Part shown: positions 1-8,573 of the stretch, piece by piece
How the letters are laid out: every line of letters starts with the position of its first letter
Position numbering within the stretch: position 1 is the first letter of the stretch
Assembly (NCBI GenBank): GCA_030835135.1
Contig: JAUQWO010000061.1
Coordinates: 1 to 50,721 of the forward strand
Direction of reading: 5' to 3'
Source of the DNA: Bacteroidota bacterium
GTDB lineage: Bacteria > Bacteroidota > Ignavibacteria > UBA10030 > UBA6906
DNA length: 50,721 nucleotides
Notes under the pieces: generated by a model
The model's database searches: none
What the model was told of the DNA's origin: nothing
The model's input: only the letters and a program-made list of their open reading frames with translations
Position numbers and translations under genes: made by a program

Positions 1-1
1 T

Positions 2-3000
2 GGGCTCTCCCAGGGGTCGGTCAATTGTATCCTGCAGGACAGCAAGGGGTTCGTGTGGATCGGGACACAGGATGGGCTCAACAGGTTCGATGGCTACACA
101 TGCAAGATCTACAAGCACGACCCAGCCGACCCCCGGACGATCAACGACAATTGGGTGTTGACGATCGCGGAGGATTCTGCCGGCATACTCTGGATCCGCA
201 CCATGAACGGTGCGATGTTGAACAGGTTCGATCGTGTGTCCGAGACGTTCACGCCGGTCCCGCGCGATAGTGTCCGTCTGCGCATGGTGCACAGCAACAG
301 CGTCAAGGCCGAGTACGATGATCCCGATGGGACGCGGTGGCGGGGGACGCTCGGTGGAGGGCTGACACGGACGGATGCCCGCACCGGGGCGACGACGACG
401 TTCAAGCATGATCCCCGTGATCCGGGAGGCCTGATCGATGACCGGGTCTACTCGATCCATCGGGACCGCAGCGGTGTGCTGTGGGTCGGGACCCGGGAGG
501 GGTTGGAGGAATTCCAGCCTGCAACGGGCACGTTCATCCATCACCGGCATGTGGAAGGTGACCCGGCGAGCCTGAGCGACAATTGGGTGTGGCCGATCAT
601 GGAGGACCGCGCCGGCGATCTGTGGGTCGGTACGTTCCGGGGTGGCTTGAACAGGTTCGACCGTTCGACGCGAACCTTCACCCACTTCCGTCATGAAGAG
701 AACGATCCACGGAGCCTTGCGGGGGACCAGATCTATGCCTTGTTTCAGGACCGTGCAGGGGTGATCTGGGTCGGGATGAATGATCACGGTGTGGACCGGT
801 TCCATCCGGACTTCGGGGCGTTCCGCCATCTTGCGCATGACCCGGCGAACCCGAAGAGTCTGCAGGACAACAATATCCTGTCGATCACCGTCGGCAGATC
901 AGGGATCCCATGGATCGGGACGCGTGGTGGTCTGGAGCGGCTGGACCGGAGTACGCGGTCCTTCACCCACTTCAGGAATGTGCCCGGCGACCCCCGGAGT
1001 ATCGGCGATAACCAGGCACAGGTCCTGATGGAGGATGCGAAAGGGAACCTGTGGATCGGCATGGTAAGCAGCGGTCTCGATCGCTACGATCCGAAGACGC
1101 GGGTCTTCACCCATTACCGTCATGACCCATCGAATCCCGGAAGCCTCAGTGACAATCGGGTGTATGCACTCTGCGAAGACCGCGATGGTAAGATCTGGGT
1201 CGGCACCTACGGAGGCGGGTTGAACCTTCTTGACCCCGACAAGGGGTCGTTCGTGCGCTTCATGCACGCCGACTCTCTTCCCGGGAGTCTGGGTGCGCCG
1301 GGTGTGTTCGCACTCGAGATCGACAGAGAGGGGACAGTGTGGGTGGGAACCTTTGGGGGAGGGTTGGACCGGTTCGACCGCGCCACCGGGACGTTTGAAC
1401 ACTTCAAGCATGATCCGGGGGATCCCGCCAGTCTGAGTGATGATCTCGTCGCATGTCTTCGCGAGGACAGTCGTGGCGTCCTCTGGGTGGGGACGGCCGG
1501 GGGATTGAACCGGCTCGACCGGTCAGCGGGGAAGTTCACCGTATACAGGCAGAAGCAGGGGTTACCCAATGATGTGGTGTTTGGCATCCTGGAGGACAGA
1601 AGCGGGCATCTGTGGCTCAGCACCAACAAAGGCATCGCACGGTTTGACCCATCAACGGAGTCATTCCGGAAGTACGACTACAACGATGGACTGCAGGGCG
1701 ATGAGTTCAATCAGAACGCCTATGCACGCGACCCGCTGTCCGGCGAGATGTTCTTCGGCGGTGGGAATGGCGTGACGGTCTTCCATCCCGACAGTGTCCG
1801 ACAGAACCAGTTCATTCCGCCGGTCGCGTTCAGTGCGTTCACCCGCTACAACACGGACGATGAAGAGGGGATGCCCATCGATGAGACGGGCATTGATGCC
1901 AAGGATGCCGTGACGCTGTCGTACAAGGACAATGTTGCGCAGTTCACTTTTGCGGCGCTCAGCTACTACAACAGCACGAAGAACGCCTATGCGTACCGTC
2001 TGGAAGGGTACAGTGACAACTGGATCCAGCTCGGGACGGAGCGCAGGGCGACCTTCACGAATCTCGACGGTGGTGAGTACGTGCTGCGGGTCCGGGCATC
2101 GAACAGCGATGGGGTCTGGAATGATGAAGGGGCGGCGTTGCGCGTGACCGTCAGGCCCCCCTGGTGGAAGACCACGTGGGCCTATGTCCTGTACGGTCTT
2201 GCGTTCCTGTCGGCACTCTACGGTCTGCGCAGCTTCGAATTGAACCGCCGCGAGCAGAAGGCCCTCGTCCGTGAATCGGAACTGCGTGCGAAAGCGGCCG
2301 AGGCCGAGAAGCGTGCGCTCGCTGCGGAGAACGAGCGGAAGACGCGGGAGCTCGAAGATGCGCGGCGACTGCAATTGTCCATGCTGCCACAGGATGTGCC
2401 ACAGGTGCCCGGCTACGAGATCGCGGTCTTCATGCGCACGGCCACGGAGGTGGGTGGTGACTACTATGATTTCGTTCCGGGGGAGGGAGGTGTGCTCAAT
2501 GTTGGATTCGGTGATGCGACGGGCCACGGGATGCAGGCGGGAACGATCGTGACCCTGATGAAGGGGCTCTTCCTGTCCGAGGCGGCGCGTGCCGGCATCC
2601 AGGCATTCTTCCATCACTGCAGTGCAACGATCAAGGGGATCCGCCTGGGAAGGCTGTTCATGGCGTTCAGTCTGGTGCGCATCAATGGATCGAGCATCGC
2701 ATTTTCCAGCGCGGGGATGCCGCCGGTCTTTCTGTACCGGCGGTCGACCGGGGCGATCGAAGAGATGCAGTTGCGGGGGATGCCGCTCGGGGCCATGAAG
2801 AACGCACCGTACGGACTGCAGGAGATCACGATGGAGAGCGGGGACACGTTGCTGCTGCTCACGGACGGGTTGCCGGAGCAGAAGAACGCCGCGGGAGATA
2901 TGTTCGAGTATGCCAGGGTGCAGCAGATGCTCGCGCTGGCATGTCCAGGTGAGCCCCGCGCCATCATCGACCAGCTGGTGCGCGCGGGAGAGTCGTGGAT

Positions 3001-3061
3001 GGATGGGGTGCAACTCGACGATGATATCACGCTTCTGGTGATCCAGAAGAAGGAGGCATGA
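2..3061 (+). CDS. Propeller-Y_Y_Y sensor with C-terminal PP2C (SpoIIE/RsbU) phosphatase, 5' partial
   Basis: The reading frame is open from the first bases of the window, so the true start and any signal peptide lie upstream. About 600 residues form tandem Reg_prop repeats, recognised by recurring V/IWVGT, GLNRFD and DPSNPxSLSDN motifs, as in the periplasmic sensor of hybrid two-component systems. A Y_Y_Y domain (about residues 655-718), one membrane segment (about 725-743) and a short charged coiled coil (about 745-790) follow. The output is not a histidine kinase but a PP2C phosphatase with the metal-binding motifs GGDYYDF, FGDATGHG, LTDG and DDDIT. By family knowledge it should dephosphorylate a STAS antagonist in response to a periplasmic ligand. 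Its stop overlaps the next start (ATGA), and kinase and antagonist genes follow, which supports this. Domain calls are firm; the ligand is unknown. Confidence 0.93.
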   Translation, partial: GLSQGSVNCILQDSKGFVWIGTQDGLNRFDGYTCKIYKHDPADPRTINDNWVLTIAEDSAGILWIRTMNGAMLNRFDRVSETFTPVPRDSVRLRMVHSNSVKAEYDDPDGTRWRGTLGGGLTRTDARTGATTTFKHDPRDPGGLIDDRVYSIHRDRSGVLWVGTREGLEEFQPATGTFIHHRHVEGDPASLSDNWVWPIMEDRAGDLWVGTFRGGLNRFDRSTRTFTHFRHEENDPRSLAGDQIYALFQDRAGVIWVGMNDHGVDRFHPDFGAFRHLAHDPANPKSLQDNNILSITVGRSGIPWIGTRGGLERLDRSTRSFTHFRNVPGDPRSIGDNQAQVLMEDAKGNLWIGMVSSGLDRYDPKTRVFTHYRHDPSNPGSLSDNRVYALCEDRDGKIWVGTYGGGLNLLDPDKGSFVRFMHADSLPGSLGAPGVFALEIDREGTVWVGTFGGGLDRFDRATGTFEHFKHDPGDPASLSDDLVACLREDSRGVLWVGTAGGLNRLDRSAGKFTVYRQKQGLPNDVVFGILEDRSGHLWLSTNKGIARFDPSTESFRKYDYNDGLQGDEFNQNAYARDPLSGEMFFGGGNGVTVFHPDSVRQNQFIPPVAFSAFTRYNTDDEEGMPIDETGIDAKDAVTLSYKDNVAQFTFAALSYYNSTKNAYAYRLEGYSDNWIQLGTERRATFTNLDGGEYVLRVRASNSDGVWNDEGAALRVTVRPPWWKTTWAYVLYGLAFLSALYGLRSFELNRREQKALVRESELRAKAAEAEKRALAAENERKTRELEDARRLQLSMLPQDVPQVPGYEIAVFMRTATEVGGDYYDFVPGEGGVLNVGFGDATGHGMQAGTIVTLMKGLFLSEAARAGIQAFFHHCSATIKGIRLGRLFMAFSLVRINGSSIAFSSAGMPPVFLYRRSTGAIEEMQLRGMPLGAMKNAPYGLQEITMESGDTLLLLTDGLPEQKNAAGDMFEYARVQQMLALACPGEPRAIIDQLVRAGESWMDGVQLDDDITLLVIQKKEA

Positions 3062-3519
3062 TGCGACCACCTGCACCCAAAGCGAATGTCATGGGGCGCG
3101 CAGTGGATGTTCCCGTGACCCTGAAGATCGCGCTGCCCCGGGTTCCCGGGATCGAGCTTGTGGCATTGCAGGGGCTTGAGCATCTCGCCCGTCATCTGGG
3201 CATTGCCGCGGACAAAGTGGGTGAGGCAAGGATCATTGTCACCGAGGCGATCATCAATGCCTTCGAGCACAGCGGACCGGACACGACGGAAGTGCGGGTC
3301 GAGTTCACCATGACCGCGGATGAATTGACCATTTTTGTCCGCGACTCCGGACGGGGCTTCGATCCGAAGACGATGGTCGAACGGCCTTCTGTGACGTCCC
3401 GTGGCATGCCGTCGCGGCGAGGGTGGGGGATGAAACTCATGCGTTCGCTTTCGGACGGGTTCGAGATCAGTTCGGGCAAAAGGGGGACCACCATTACGAT
3501 CACAAAACGGCTCAGTTGA
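3058..3519 (+). CDS. RsbW-like anti-sigma factor serine kinase (HATPase_c_2)
   Basis: A 153-residue GHKL ATPase of the RsbW/SpoIIAB type. The N-box lies at residues 63-71 (EAIINAFEH), the G1 box at 96-101 (DSGRGFD) and the G2 box at about 120-128 (RRGWGMKLM). Such proteins bind a sigma factor or other target and phosphorylate a STAS partner. The start overlaps the upstream phosphatase by 4 nt; a second ATG three bases later is equally possible. The STAS gene begins 3 nt after the stop, so kinase and antagonist are clearly co-transcribed. The target that the kinase sequesters is not encoded next to it. Confidence 0.92.
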   Translation: MMRPPAPKANVMGRAVDVPVTLKIALPRVPGIELVALQGLEHLARHLGIAADKVGEARIIVTEAIINAFEHSGPDTTEVRVEFTMTADELTIFVRDSGRGFDPKTMVERPSVTSRGMPSRRGWGMKLMRSLSDGFEISSGKRGTTITITKRLS

Positions 3520-3522
3520 CCC

Positions 3523-3879
3523 ATGGAGCAACCATTCAGTCTGACCTCAGAGGTCAGGGAGAACCGGCTCATCATCACCACGAACGGATACGTCAACAAC
3601 GTCGGCGGCGCAGCCATCGCGGAAGAGTTCCAACGGCATTTCACGGAGGGGGTGCGCCACGTGATCATCGATCTGGCCCTCTCCCGCGTGGTGAATTCGG
3701 TGGGCATGTCCTTCCTGATCGAGATCATCGAGAAACTCACCGATGCCGGCGGACGCCTGGTCTTCACGAATCTGGACCCTTCCGTGGACAAGATGCTCGG
3801 GATCATGGGGCTCTACGATTTCGCCGGACGGGAGGCGACCACCGAGGACGCGCTCCGCGCCCTGGCCATCCGGTCCTGA
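3523..3879 (+). CDS. STAS-domain anti-anti-sigma factor (RsbV/SpoIIAA-like)
   Basis: A 118-residue single STAS domain. The phospho-acceptor loop reads VVNSVGMSFL (residues 56-65), so Ser59 sits in the usual D/N-S-[S/T]-G loop, with Val60 in the second Ser/Thr position. This leaves one obvious phosphorylation site, presumed to be used by the RsbW-like kinase 3 nt upstream and cleared by the PP2C phosphatases on either side. Length and fold pattern are normal for the family. The function as antagonist is inferred from the family and from the kinase-antagonist-phosphatase gene order. Confidence 0.9.
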   Translation: MEQPFSLTSEVRENRLIITTNGYVNNVGGAAIAEEFQRHFTEGVRHVIIDLALSRVVNSVGMSFLIEIIEKLTDAGGRLVFTNLDPSVDKMLGIMGLYDFAGREATTEDALRALAIRS

Positions 3880-3899
3880 TGCCGGAGAAGGATTGAACC

Positions 3900-5498
3900 A
3901 TGCAGGATTCTGTCATCGTTCACCATGTGACGTTCACGGGTATCGAGGATCCGGTGGATCTGCGTGCGCTCGGACAGGCGACGGGTCTTGCGGATATTGC
4001 CATCCGGGTACGTACCGCCCTCGCACAACATTTCCGGATCACCGCCGTCGACGTTCATGTGCGCGGCGCTGACGGCGCATGGGAGCTGCTGGCAGGGTCT
4101 GCTCCCGTGGACCCGGCATCGGTCCCTCCTGTCGGTCCGGACAGTTCCGGGACCGTGCGGTTCTGGGCCGAGGGGATGCAGGCCATCGCGGTCCAGTGCC
4201 TGCACGACGGCCGCATACTTGCGATCCGGGTGGATGGCCAGAGCGAGAGCCGGCGGTTCGACGCACAGGATCTTCTGACGGTGCGCATGGCGCTCATGTC
4301 GGCCGACGCCGCATGGGCCGCGCTTCAGCACCGGAGGCACGAAAAGGAGCTGGTGTTCGAGCTGAACCGGCGTCTCCTGCAACTCAACAGTCTCATCGAT
4401 ACCGGCATCGAAGTCGCGACACTCGACCAGGCGGTGTCGCCGTGTCACCTCGCCCTCGAGCGGGCCGTGGCATTGACGAACGCATCGCGCGGGACCGTGA
4501 TCGTGCGGCGCGACGGAGGGGAGATCTCGCGGGACGCATTCCCCCCCGACGGGGACGCCACATCCGCCGGAGGCACGTACCGGTTGCACTCGGAGTTCGT
4601 GTTTCAGGGTGAGACGTACACGTTCGAGATCGTCGACAAGGAAACGCGGACGGGCGTTCAGGCATTCGATGGGACGGACCGTCTGTTGCTCGACGCGCTT
4701 TCCCGGCAGGTGGAGGCATCGCTGGAGAACCGCTTCCTCCTGAAGCAGTCGCTCGAGAAGCAACGGATGGAGCAGGACATCGCCGTTGCCGCGTCGATCC
4801 AGCAGCGCATCCTTCCCTCGACCCTGCCGGAGATCGCCGGGTACTCGCTCGCAGGGATCAATATTCCATCGAAGTCCGTTGGTGGTGACTATTACGACTG
4901 CATTCCGTTACGGGATGGCAGGTATCTGCTCGTCATCGCAGACGTGTCGGGGAAGGGTATCCCCGCGGCATTGCTGGTCAGCAGTCTGCACGCGTACCTC
5001 TCCGCCTATCTTGAGAGCGCCTTCTCACTTGTTGATATCGCGGTGCGGTTGAATACTGCCATCCATCGTGCATCGACGGACGACAAGTTCATCACGGCGT
5101 TCTTCGGCCTTCTGGATCCTGCGTCGGGATCCGTGGAGTGCGTGAATGCAGGGCACAATACCATCTATTGCCGCCGGGCGGATGGTGAGGTCGTGGATCT
5201 CTGCAAGGGGGGCATACCTCTGGGGATGCTCGACCTTGGCCTGCCGTACGAGTCGGAGCAGATCACGCTTGTCCCCGGGGACCGCTTGCTACTGTATACC
5301 GATGGGATCCCTGAAGCGCAGAACGGCGTACAGGAACTGTACGATACCCATCATCCACTCCGTGACTATTTTGCGTCACACATTCCGGCCACCGCAGGGC
5401 CCTTCATCGATGCGTTGATGGAGCATGTGCGGAGTTTTGTCGGCGATGCGCCGCAGGCCGACGACATCACCGCGCTCTACCTGATGCGCAGAGCATAA
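3900..5498 (+). CDS. Soluble PP2C (RsbU-type) phosphatase with GAF-like sensory region
   Basis: A 532-residue cytoplasmic protein preceded by a good ribosome site (GGAGAAGG, about 10 nt before ATG). The first 275 residues look like two GAF-type sensory domains separated by a helix, though the GAF call is only by pattern. Residues about 290-532 are a PP2C/SpoIIE phosphatase with motifs GGDYYD, IADVSGKG, YTDGIPEA and QADDIT. It is probably the second phosphatase acting on the STAS protein 20 nt upstream, answering intracellular signals, whereas the first phosphatase answers periplasmic ones. No membrane segment or signal peptide is seen. Confidence 0.9.
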   Translation: MQDSVIVHHVTFTGIEDPVDLRALGQATGLADIAIRVRTALAQHFRITAVDVHVRGADGAWELLAGSAPVDPASVPPVGPDSSGTVRFWAEGMQAIAVQCLHDGRILAIRVDGQSESRRFDAQDLLTVRMALMSADAAWAALQHRRHEKELVFELNRRLLQLNSLIDTGIEVATLDQAVSPCHLALERAVALTNASRGTVIVRRDGGEISRDAFPPDGDATSAGGTYRLHSEFVFQGETYTFEIVDKETRTGVQAFDGTDRLLLDALSRQVEASLENRFLLKQSLEKQRMEQDIAVAASIQQRILPSTLPEIAGYSLAGINIPSKSVGGDYYDCIPLRDGRYLLVIADVSGKGIPAALLVSSLHAYLSAYLESAFSLVDIAVRLNTAIHRASTDDKFITAFFGLLDPASGSVECVNAGHNTIYCRRADGEVVDLCKGGIPLGMLDLGLPYESEQITLVPGDRLLLYTDGIPEAQNGVQELYDTHHPLRDYFASHIPATAGPFIDALMEHVRSFVGDAPQADDITALYLMRRA

Positions 5499-5540
5499 CA
5501 CCACCCACACTTCTTCCAGCAAGGGGAACAGCGAACATCC

Positions 5541-6998
5541 ATGGTCAGTCTCCTCGAAGTACTCCCGGAATATGTCCTCCATTGGCTTGTGCAGAATGGT
5601 ACCGAACGGCGTGTGCAGGAGGGAGAGATCCTGCTCGCCGCCGGGGCAGCGAACTCCTCCCTCTTCATCGTCCTGGACGGCCTGTTCGTGGCCCGGCTCC
5701 ATGACCACGCCGAGTCGGAAACGGACCATGCTGGCGCAGGGAGTCTGCTGGGAGAGTCGTCGTATTTCGGCGAGGGCACGGAACCGGTGACGTATGCAGC
5801 CGTCGAGCCCTCGCTGGTGCTGGAGATCACCCGGGCGCGTTTCGAGGATAAACTGGCGTTCGATCACGGGTATGCCGCCGATCTCTTCCGGGCGTTGCTC
5901 CGCACGATGTCCAGGAAACTGCACCATGCGACCGTCAAGCGTGTGTCTGCATTGCGGGACCATCATGACGGACTGCCGGTGGCGCACGAAGTGCGTCGCA
6001 CATCGGAGGCCATCGACCGGTTCAAGCGATCCATTGTTGCGCTGGACAAGGAGGCGATGAAGGCCGGGGCTGTGGAAGAGGATAAGTACCAGCACTTCTT
6101 CGGGGGCGCGACGGAGATGATGTACCTGTGTCACGGCATCCTGGGGGAGGGCTCACCCCTGCCGGAGGCGACGCGTCTGCAGCTCGGTGCGCGGCTGCAG
6201 GCGGAGATGCTCCCGTACATCCTCACGACGGAGACCGCCGACCGGTTCTATTCCAAGCCGCGCGGGTATGCGGGAGATTACGTCGCGATCCACCGTATCT
6301 ACCAGAATCAACCCGGTGGATCGAGCCGGCTCGGGCCCGTGATGGACCGGATGTTCCTTGAGATGCCGCCGTCGCTGGCCGTACGGAACAGGCGGAAACT
6401 CATTGCGGACGAGATCGTTGCGGCGGTGAAGGAACGCGGAGGCAAACCTGTGCGGGTGCTCTGTCTTGCATCGGGTCCGGCGACCGAAGTGTTCGATGCG
6501 TTTGCGGCCCTCGAGGACCGCACGTTGCTGAAGGCGACACTGATGGACATCGACCTCCAGGCGCTGGCGTTCGTGGATGATCTGCGGACGCGTCACAGAC
6601 TCACCGCGCAGATCACCCTTGTGAACGAGAACCTCATCGCGCTTTTCCTGGGACGGTCGTCGCTGCGCCTGGAGCCGCAGGATCTCATCTATAGTATCGG
6701 GTTGATCGATTATCTGAACGACAAGCTGGTCGGGAAGCTTCTCCAGTTCGCGTATCAGAATCTCGCCCCGGGTGGGAAGGTCCTGCTCGGGAATTTTCAT
6801 CCGAAGAATCCGGCGAAGGAGTTCATGGATTTCGTGCTGGAGTGGAATCTCATTCACCGGACCGAGGACGACATGCACAGGCTCTTCCGCGAGTCGCCTT
6901 TCGCGAAGGACTGCTCACGGATCCAGTTCGAAGCGGAGGGTGTCAATCTCTTTGCTGAGTGCCTGAAGGAACAGGCGGCAGGGCCGGTGCAGGCCTGA
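5541..6998 (+). CDS. Cyclic-nucleotide-binding domain fused to PhcB-like SAM methyltransferase
   Basis: A 485-residue protein. Residues about 1-125 look like a cNMP-binding (CAP_ED) jelly roll (EGEILLAAG, FIVLDGLF, GSLLGESSYFGEG). Residues about 150-290 hold a conserved-looking linker with the motif SKPRGYAGDY. The C-terminal half is a class I SAM methyltransferase (VLCLASGPATEV, LMDIDLQAL, LAPGGKVLLGNF). The RGYAGDY region plus Rossmann fold resembles proteins annotated as extracellular factor (3-hydroxypalmitic acid methyl ester) biosynthesis, PhcB type; this is recalled family knowledge, not a search. It lies 42 nt after the PP2C gene and before a terminator, so it is probably the last gene of the signalling operon. 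The methyl acceptor is unproven. Confidence 0.8.
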   Translation: MVSLLEVLPEYVLHWLVQNGTERRVQEGEILLAAGAANSSLFIVLDGLFVARLHDHAESETDHAGAGSLLGESSYFGEGTEPVTYAAVEPSLVLEITRARFEDKLAFDHGYAADLFRALLRTMSRKLHHATVKRVSALRDHHDGLPVAHEVRRTSEAIDRFKRSIVALDKEAMKAGAVEEDKYQHFFGGATEMMYLCHGILGEGSPLPEATRLQLGARLQAEMLPYILTTETADRFYSKPRGYAGDYVAIHRIYQNQPGGSSRLGPVMDRMFLEMPPSLAVRNRRKLIADEIVAAVKERGGKPVRVLCLASGPATEVFDAFAALEDRTLLKATLMDIDLQALAFVDDLRTRHRLTAQITLVNENLIALFLGRSSLRLEPQDLIYSIGLIDYLNDKLVGKLLQFAYQNLAPGGKVLLGNFHPKNPAKEFMDFVLEWNLIHRTEDDMHRLFRESPFAKDCSRIQFEAEGVNLFAECLKEQAAGPVQA

Positions 6999-7042
6999 AG
7001 GTAGGGGCGCGCCATGCCGCCCGGGATCCCCGCCCGGAACGC

Positions 7043-7074
7043 AAAAGGCCCCGCGCGATGCGGGGCCTGATTTT
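7043..7074. terminator. Bidirectional intrinsic terminator
   Basis: A 9-bp GC-rich perfect stem (7046-7054 with 7060-7068, loop GCGAT) is flanked by AAAA on the left and GATTTT on the right. On the plus strand it would end the signalling operon. On the minus strand the stem is followed by TTTT and would end the tRNA-Gln/tRNA-Glu transcript, whose last base is only 5 nt away. Confidence 0.85.
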
Positions 7075-7078
7075 CGTG

Positions 7079-7151
7079 TAGCCTTAACGGGAATCGAACC
7101 CGTATTTCGGCCTTGAGAGGGCCGCGTCCTAAACCGTTAGACGATAAGGCC
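7079..7151 (-). tRNA. tRNA-Glu (anticodon CTC)
   Basis: Reading the minus strand, a complete cloverleaf can be drawn: 7-bp acceptor GGCCTTA/TAAGGCT with one G-T end pair, D arm GTCT...AGGAC, anticodon stem CGGCC/GGCCG with loop CTCTCAA (anticodon CTC, codon GAG), and T arm ACGGG-TTCGATT-CCCGT. CCA is not encoded. It is downstream of tRNA-Gln and probably part of the same transcript. Confidence 0.96.
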
Positions 7152-7163
7152 ATATGAACGACA

Positions 7164-7216
7164 AATTCAGATATCGGATATCTGAATTCTGAATTGGCCG
7201 CGCCACCGGCGCGGCC
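7164..7216. other. Two perfect hairpins between the tRNA genes
   Basis: The 67-nt spacer between tRNA-Gln and tRNA-Glu holds a 12-bp AT-rich inverted repeat (7164-7175 with 7177-7188, around TCGGA) and a 9-bp GC-rich one (7196-7204 with 7208-7216, loop ACC). Neither is followed by a T run on the minus strand, so they are more likely processing structures or a small repeat element than terminators. Confidence 0.6.
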
Positions 7217-7218
7217 TG

Positions 7219-7289
7219 CTGCCCCGCAAGGATTCGAACCTCGATAAGCAGATCCAGAGTCTGCTGTCTTGCCATTAGACGACGGGGCA
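7219..7289 (-). tRNA. tRNA-Gln (anticodon CTG)
   Basis: A complete cloverleaf on the minus strand: acceptor TGCCCCG/CGGGGCA with discriminator G, D arm GTCT...AGAC, anticodon stem GCAGA/TCTGC with loop CTCTGGA (anticodon CTG, codon CAG), T arm CGAGG-TTCGAAT-CCTTG. CCA is not encoded. A decayed second copy lies at 9585-9652 in the same orientation, and the low-GC island fills the space between them. Confidence 0.96.
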
Positions 7290-7307
7290 AAGTTACCTAT
7301 CGGCACA

Positions 7308-7336
7308 AATGTACGAAACTCCTCGGAAAGTGTCAA
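7308..7336 (-). promoter_or_regulatory. Promoter of the tRNA-Gln/tRNA-Glu transcript
   Basis: On the minus strand, -35 TTGACA (7331-7336) and -10 TACATT (7308-7313) are separated by exactly 17 nt. Transcription would start about 12 nt before the mature tRNA-Gln 5' end. Confidence 0.85.
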
Positions 7337-7665
7337 CGGTTCCCTACCGTTTTCGACCCCCTTTTCATCAATGTTTGTCCGCAATTCTGTATGCAATTGA
7401 TTCCCTCTTTCTGTCACCCTCAACCTAACGGGAAACCCGATTCGGGTCAAGTCGATTCGGTAGGGATGGTTCGGGAGGTGAGGTGGGATTCCTTCGTCGT
7501 CATGGAGGAAAATATCAATGAATATCCCTCGGGAAGTGAAGCAATTGACTGTTCGAGGATGTGTATGCATCTTGTGTCAGAGAGGCAACTGTTCTATTCC
7601 CTACCAAGACCTCGTTCAGCGATGGATATTCGTTCCCTCTATACAGACTAGAAAGACTACTTGAG

Positions 7666-8484
7666 ATGAATGCGCAGAGAATCAAGACAATCCTAATCGC
7701 CGTATTGGGCGAGAAGGTCACGGCGCTCGTCCAAGGTTTTCGATTCGCGTACATCAATAGTAGGACTCCACTTCCAGACCCCGAGGTCGGATTGATTCCG
7801 CGATTCGTCACGAGGGGCGGTGTTGCGGTAGATGTTGGGGCGAATGGTGCGAATTGGACAGATGCACTCCACCGAGTTGTCGGAGATTCTGGTTGTGTCC
7901 TTGCATTCGAAGCAGACCCCTATTATGCTTTGGCGACTGGGCATACAATCCGAATCTTGAGAATGAAGGGAGTCCGTCTCTTTCCATTCGGGCTCTCGGA
8001 CAAGAATGAAGAGATTCCTCTGCGGATAATGGATGCATCAAATCAAAGGGTCTCGGGTCTCGGTTTCATTGATAGGAAGGCGAGTAGGGAAGACAGAAAC
8101 GTGACGATGGTACGACTCAAGACCCTCGATTCTTTGATACCAGAACATCCAGAACTCTTACGTACTTCTGTGTTGAAATGTGACGTTGAAGGGTACGAAC
8201 TGTTTGTCTTCAGAGGAGCGCATCAGGTACTCACGAAGGCGAGACCAGTTGTCATCCTTGAAGTCGGCCATTTCGAACAACAAGGCTATTCAGCGCAAGA
8301 GATACACTCCTTTTTCAAGGAGATGAACTACGAATCGTTCGCAATGACGGGGGGGGGATTGATGGTCACCGACTCGCAGCTTAATCACGACATGGCTACG
8401 AGCGTTAATCGTGTCCTCATCCCGCTCGAAAACCTCTCGACAGTCCATGACATTCTCCGACCCGATTCGGTGGACATCAAATGA
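7666..8484 (+). CDS. FkbM-family methyltransferase
   Basis: From ATG 7666 the protein has 272 residues. It carries the FkbM pattern: SAM motif VDVGANGANW, acidic FEADPY, LKTLDSL and LKCDVEGYELFVFRGA. Members O-methylate sugars or polyketide and lipid groups, often in surface glycan loci. The frame stays open upstream to a GTG at 7561 with GAGG only 2 nt away; 7666 is preferred but its ribosome site is also weak. Base composition is much lower in GC than neighbouring chromosomal genes, which suggests transfer. No glycosyltransferase lies beside it, so the substrate cannot be guessed. Confidence 0.85.
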   Translation: MNAQRIKTILIAVLGEKVTALVQGFRFAYINSRTPLPDPEVGLIPRFVTRGGVAVDVGANGANWTDALHRVVGDSGCVLAFEADPYYALATGHTIRILRMKGVRLFPFGLSDKNEEIPLRIMDASNQRVSGLGFIDRKASREDRNVTMVRLKTLDSLIPEHPELLRTSVLKCDVEGYELFVFRGAHQVLTKARPVVILEVGHFEQQGYSAQEIHSFFKEMNYESFAMTGGGLMVTDSQLNHDMATSVNRVLIPLENLSTVHDILRPDSVDIK

Positions 8485-8573
8485 AGACGTAAGGTCAGTT
8501 TCAAGACTCGTAGTTCCTCTTGAACACGTTAACTTCATTCCTCACGACTCGGAACATGTTGGACTCTCTGTCG

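Noticed and set aside
1661..3076. Long open frame (471 codons) on the minus strand opposite the propeller-PP2C gene
   Set aside because: It is antisense to a gene with clear domains. Its product is rich in Arg, His and Pro with no family features, as expected in the opposite frame of GC-rich DNA.
7391..7651. 86-codon plus-strand frame at the left side of the island
   Set aside because: No ribosome site at its start, no recognisable pattern, and it overlaps the possible upstream part of the FkbM gene.
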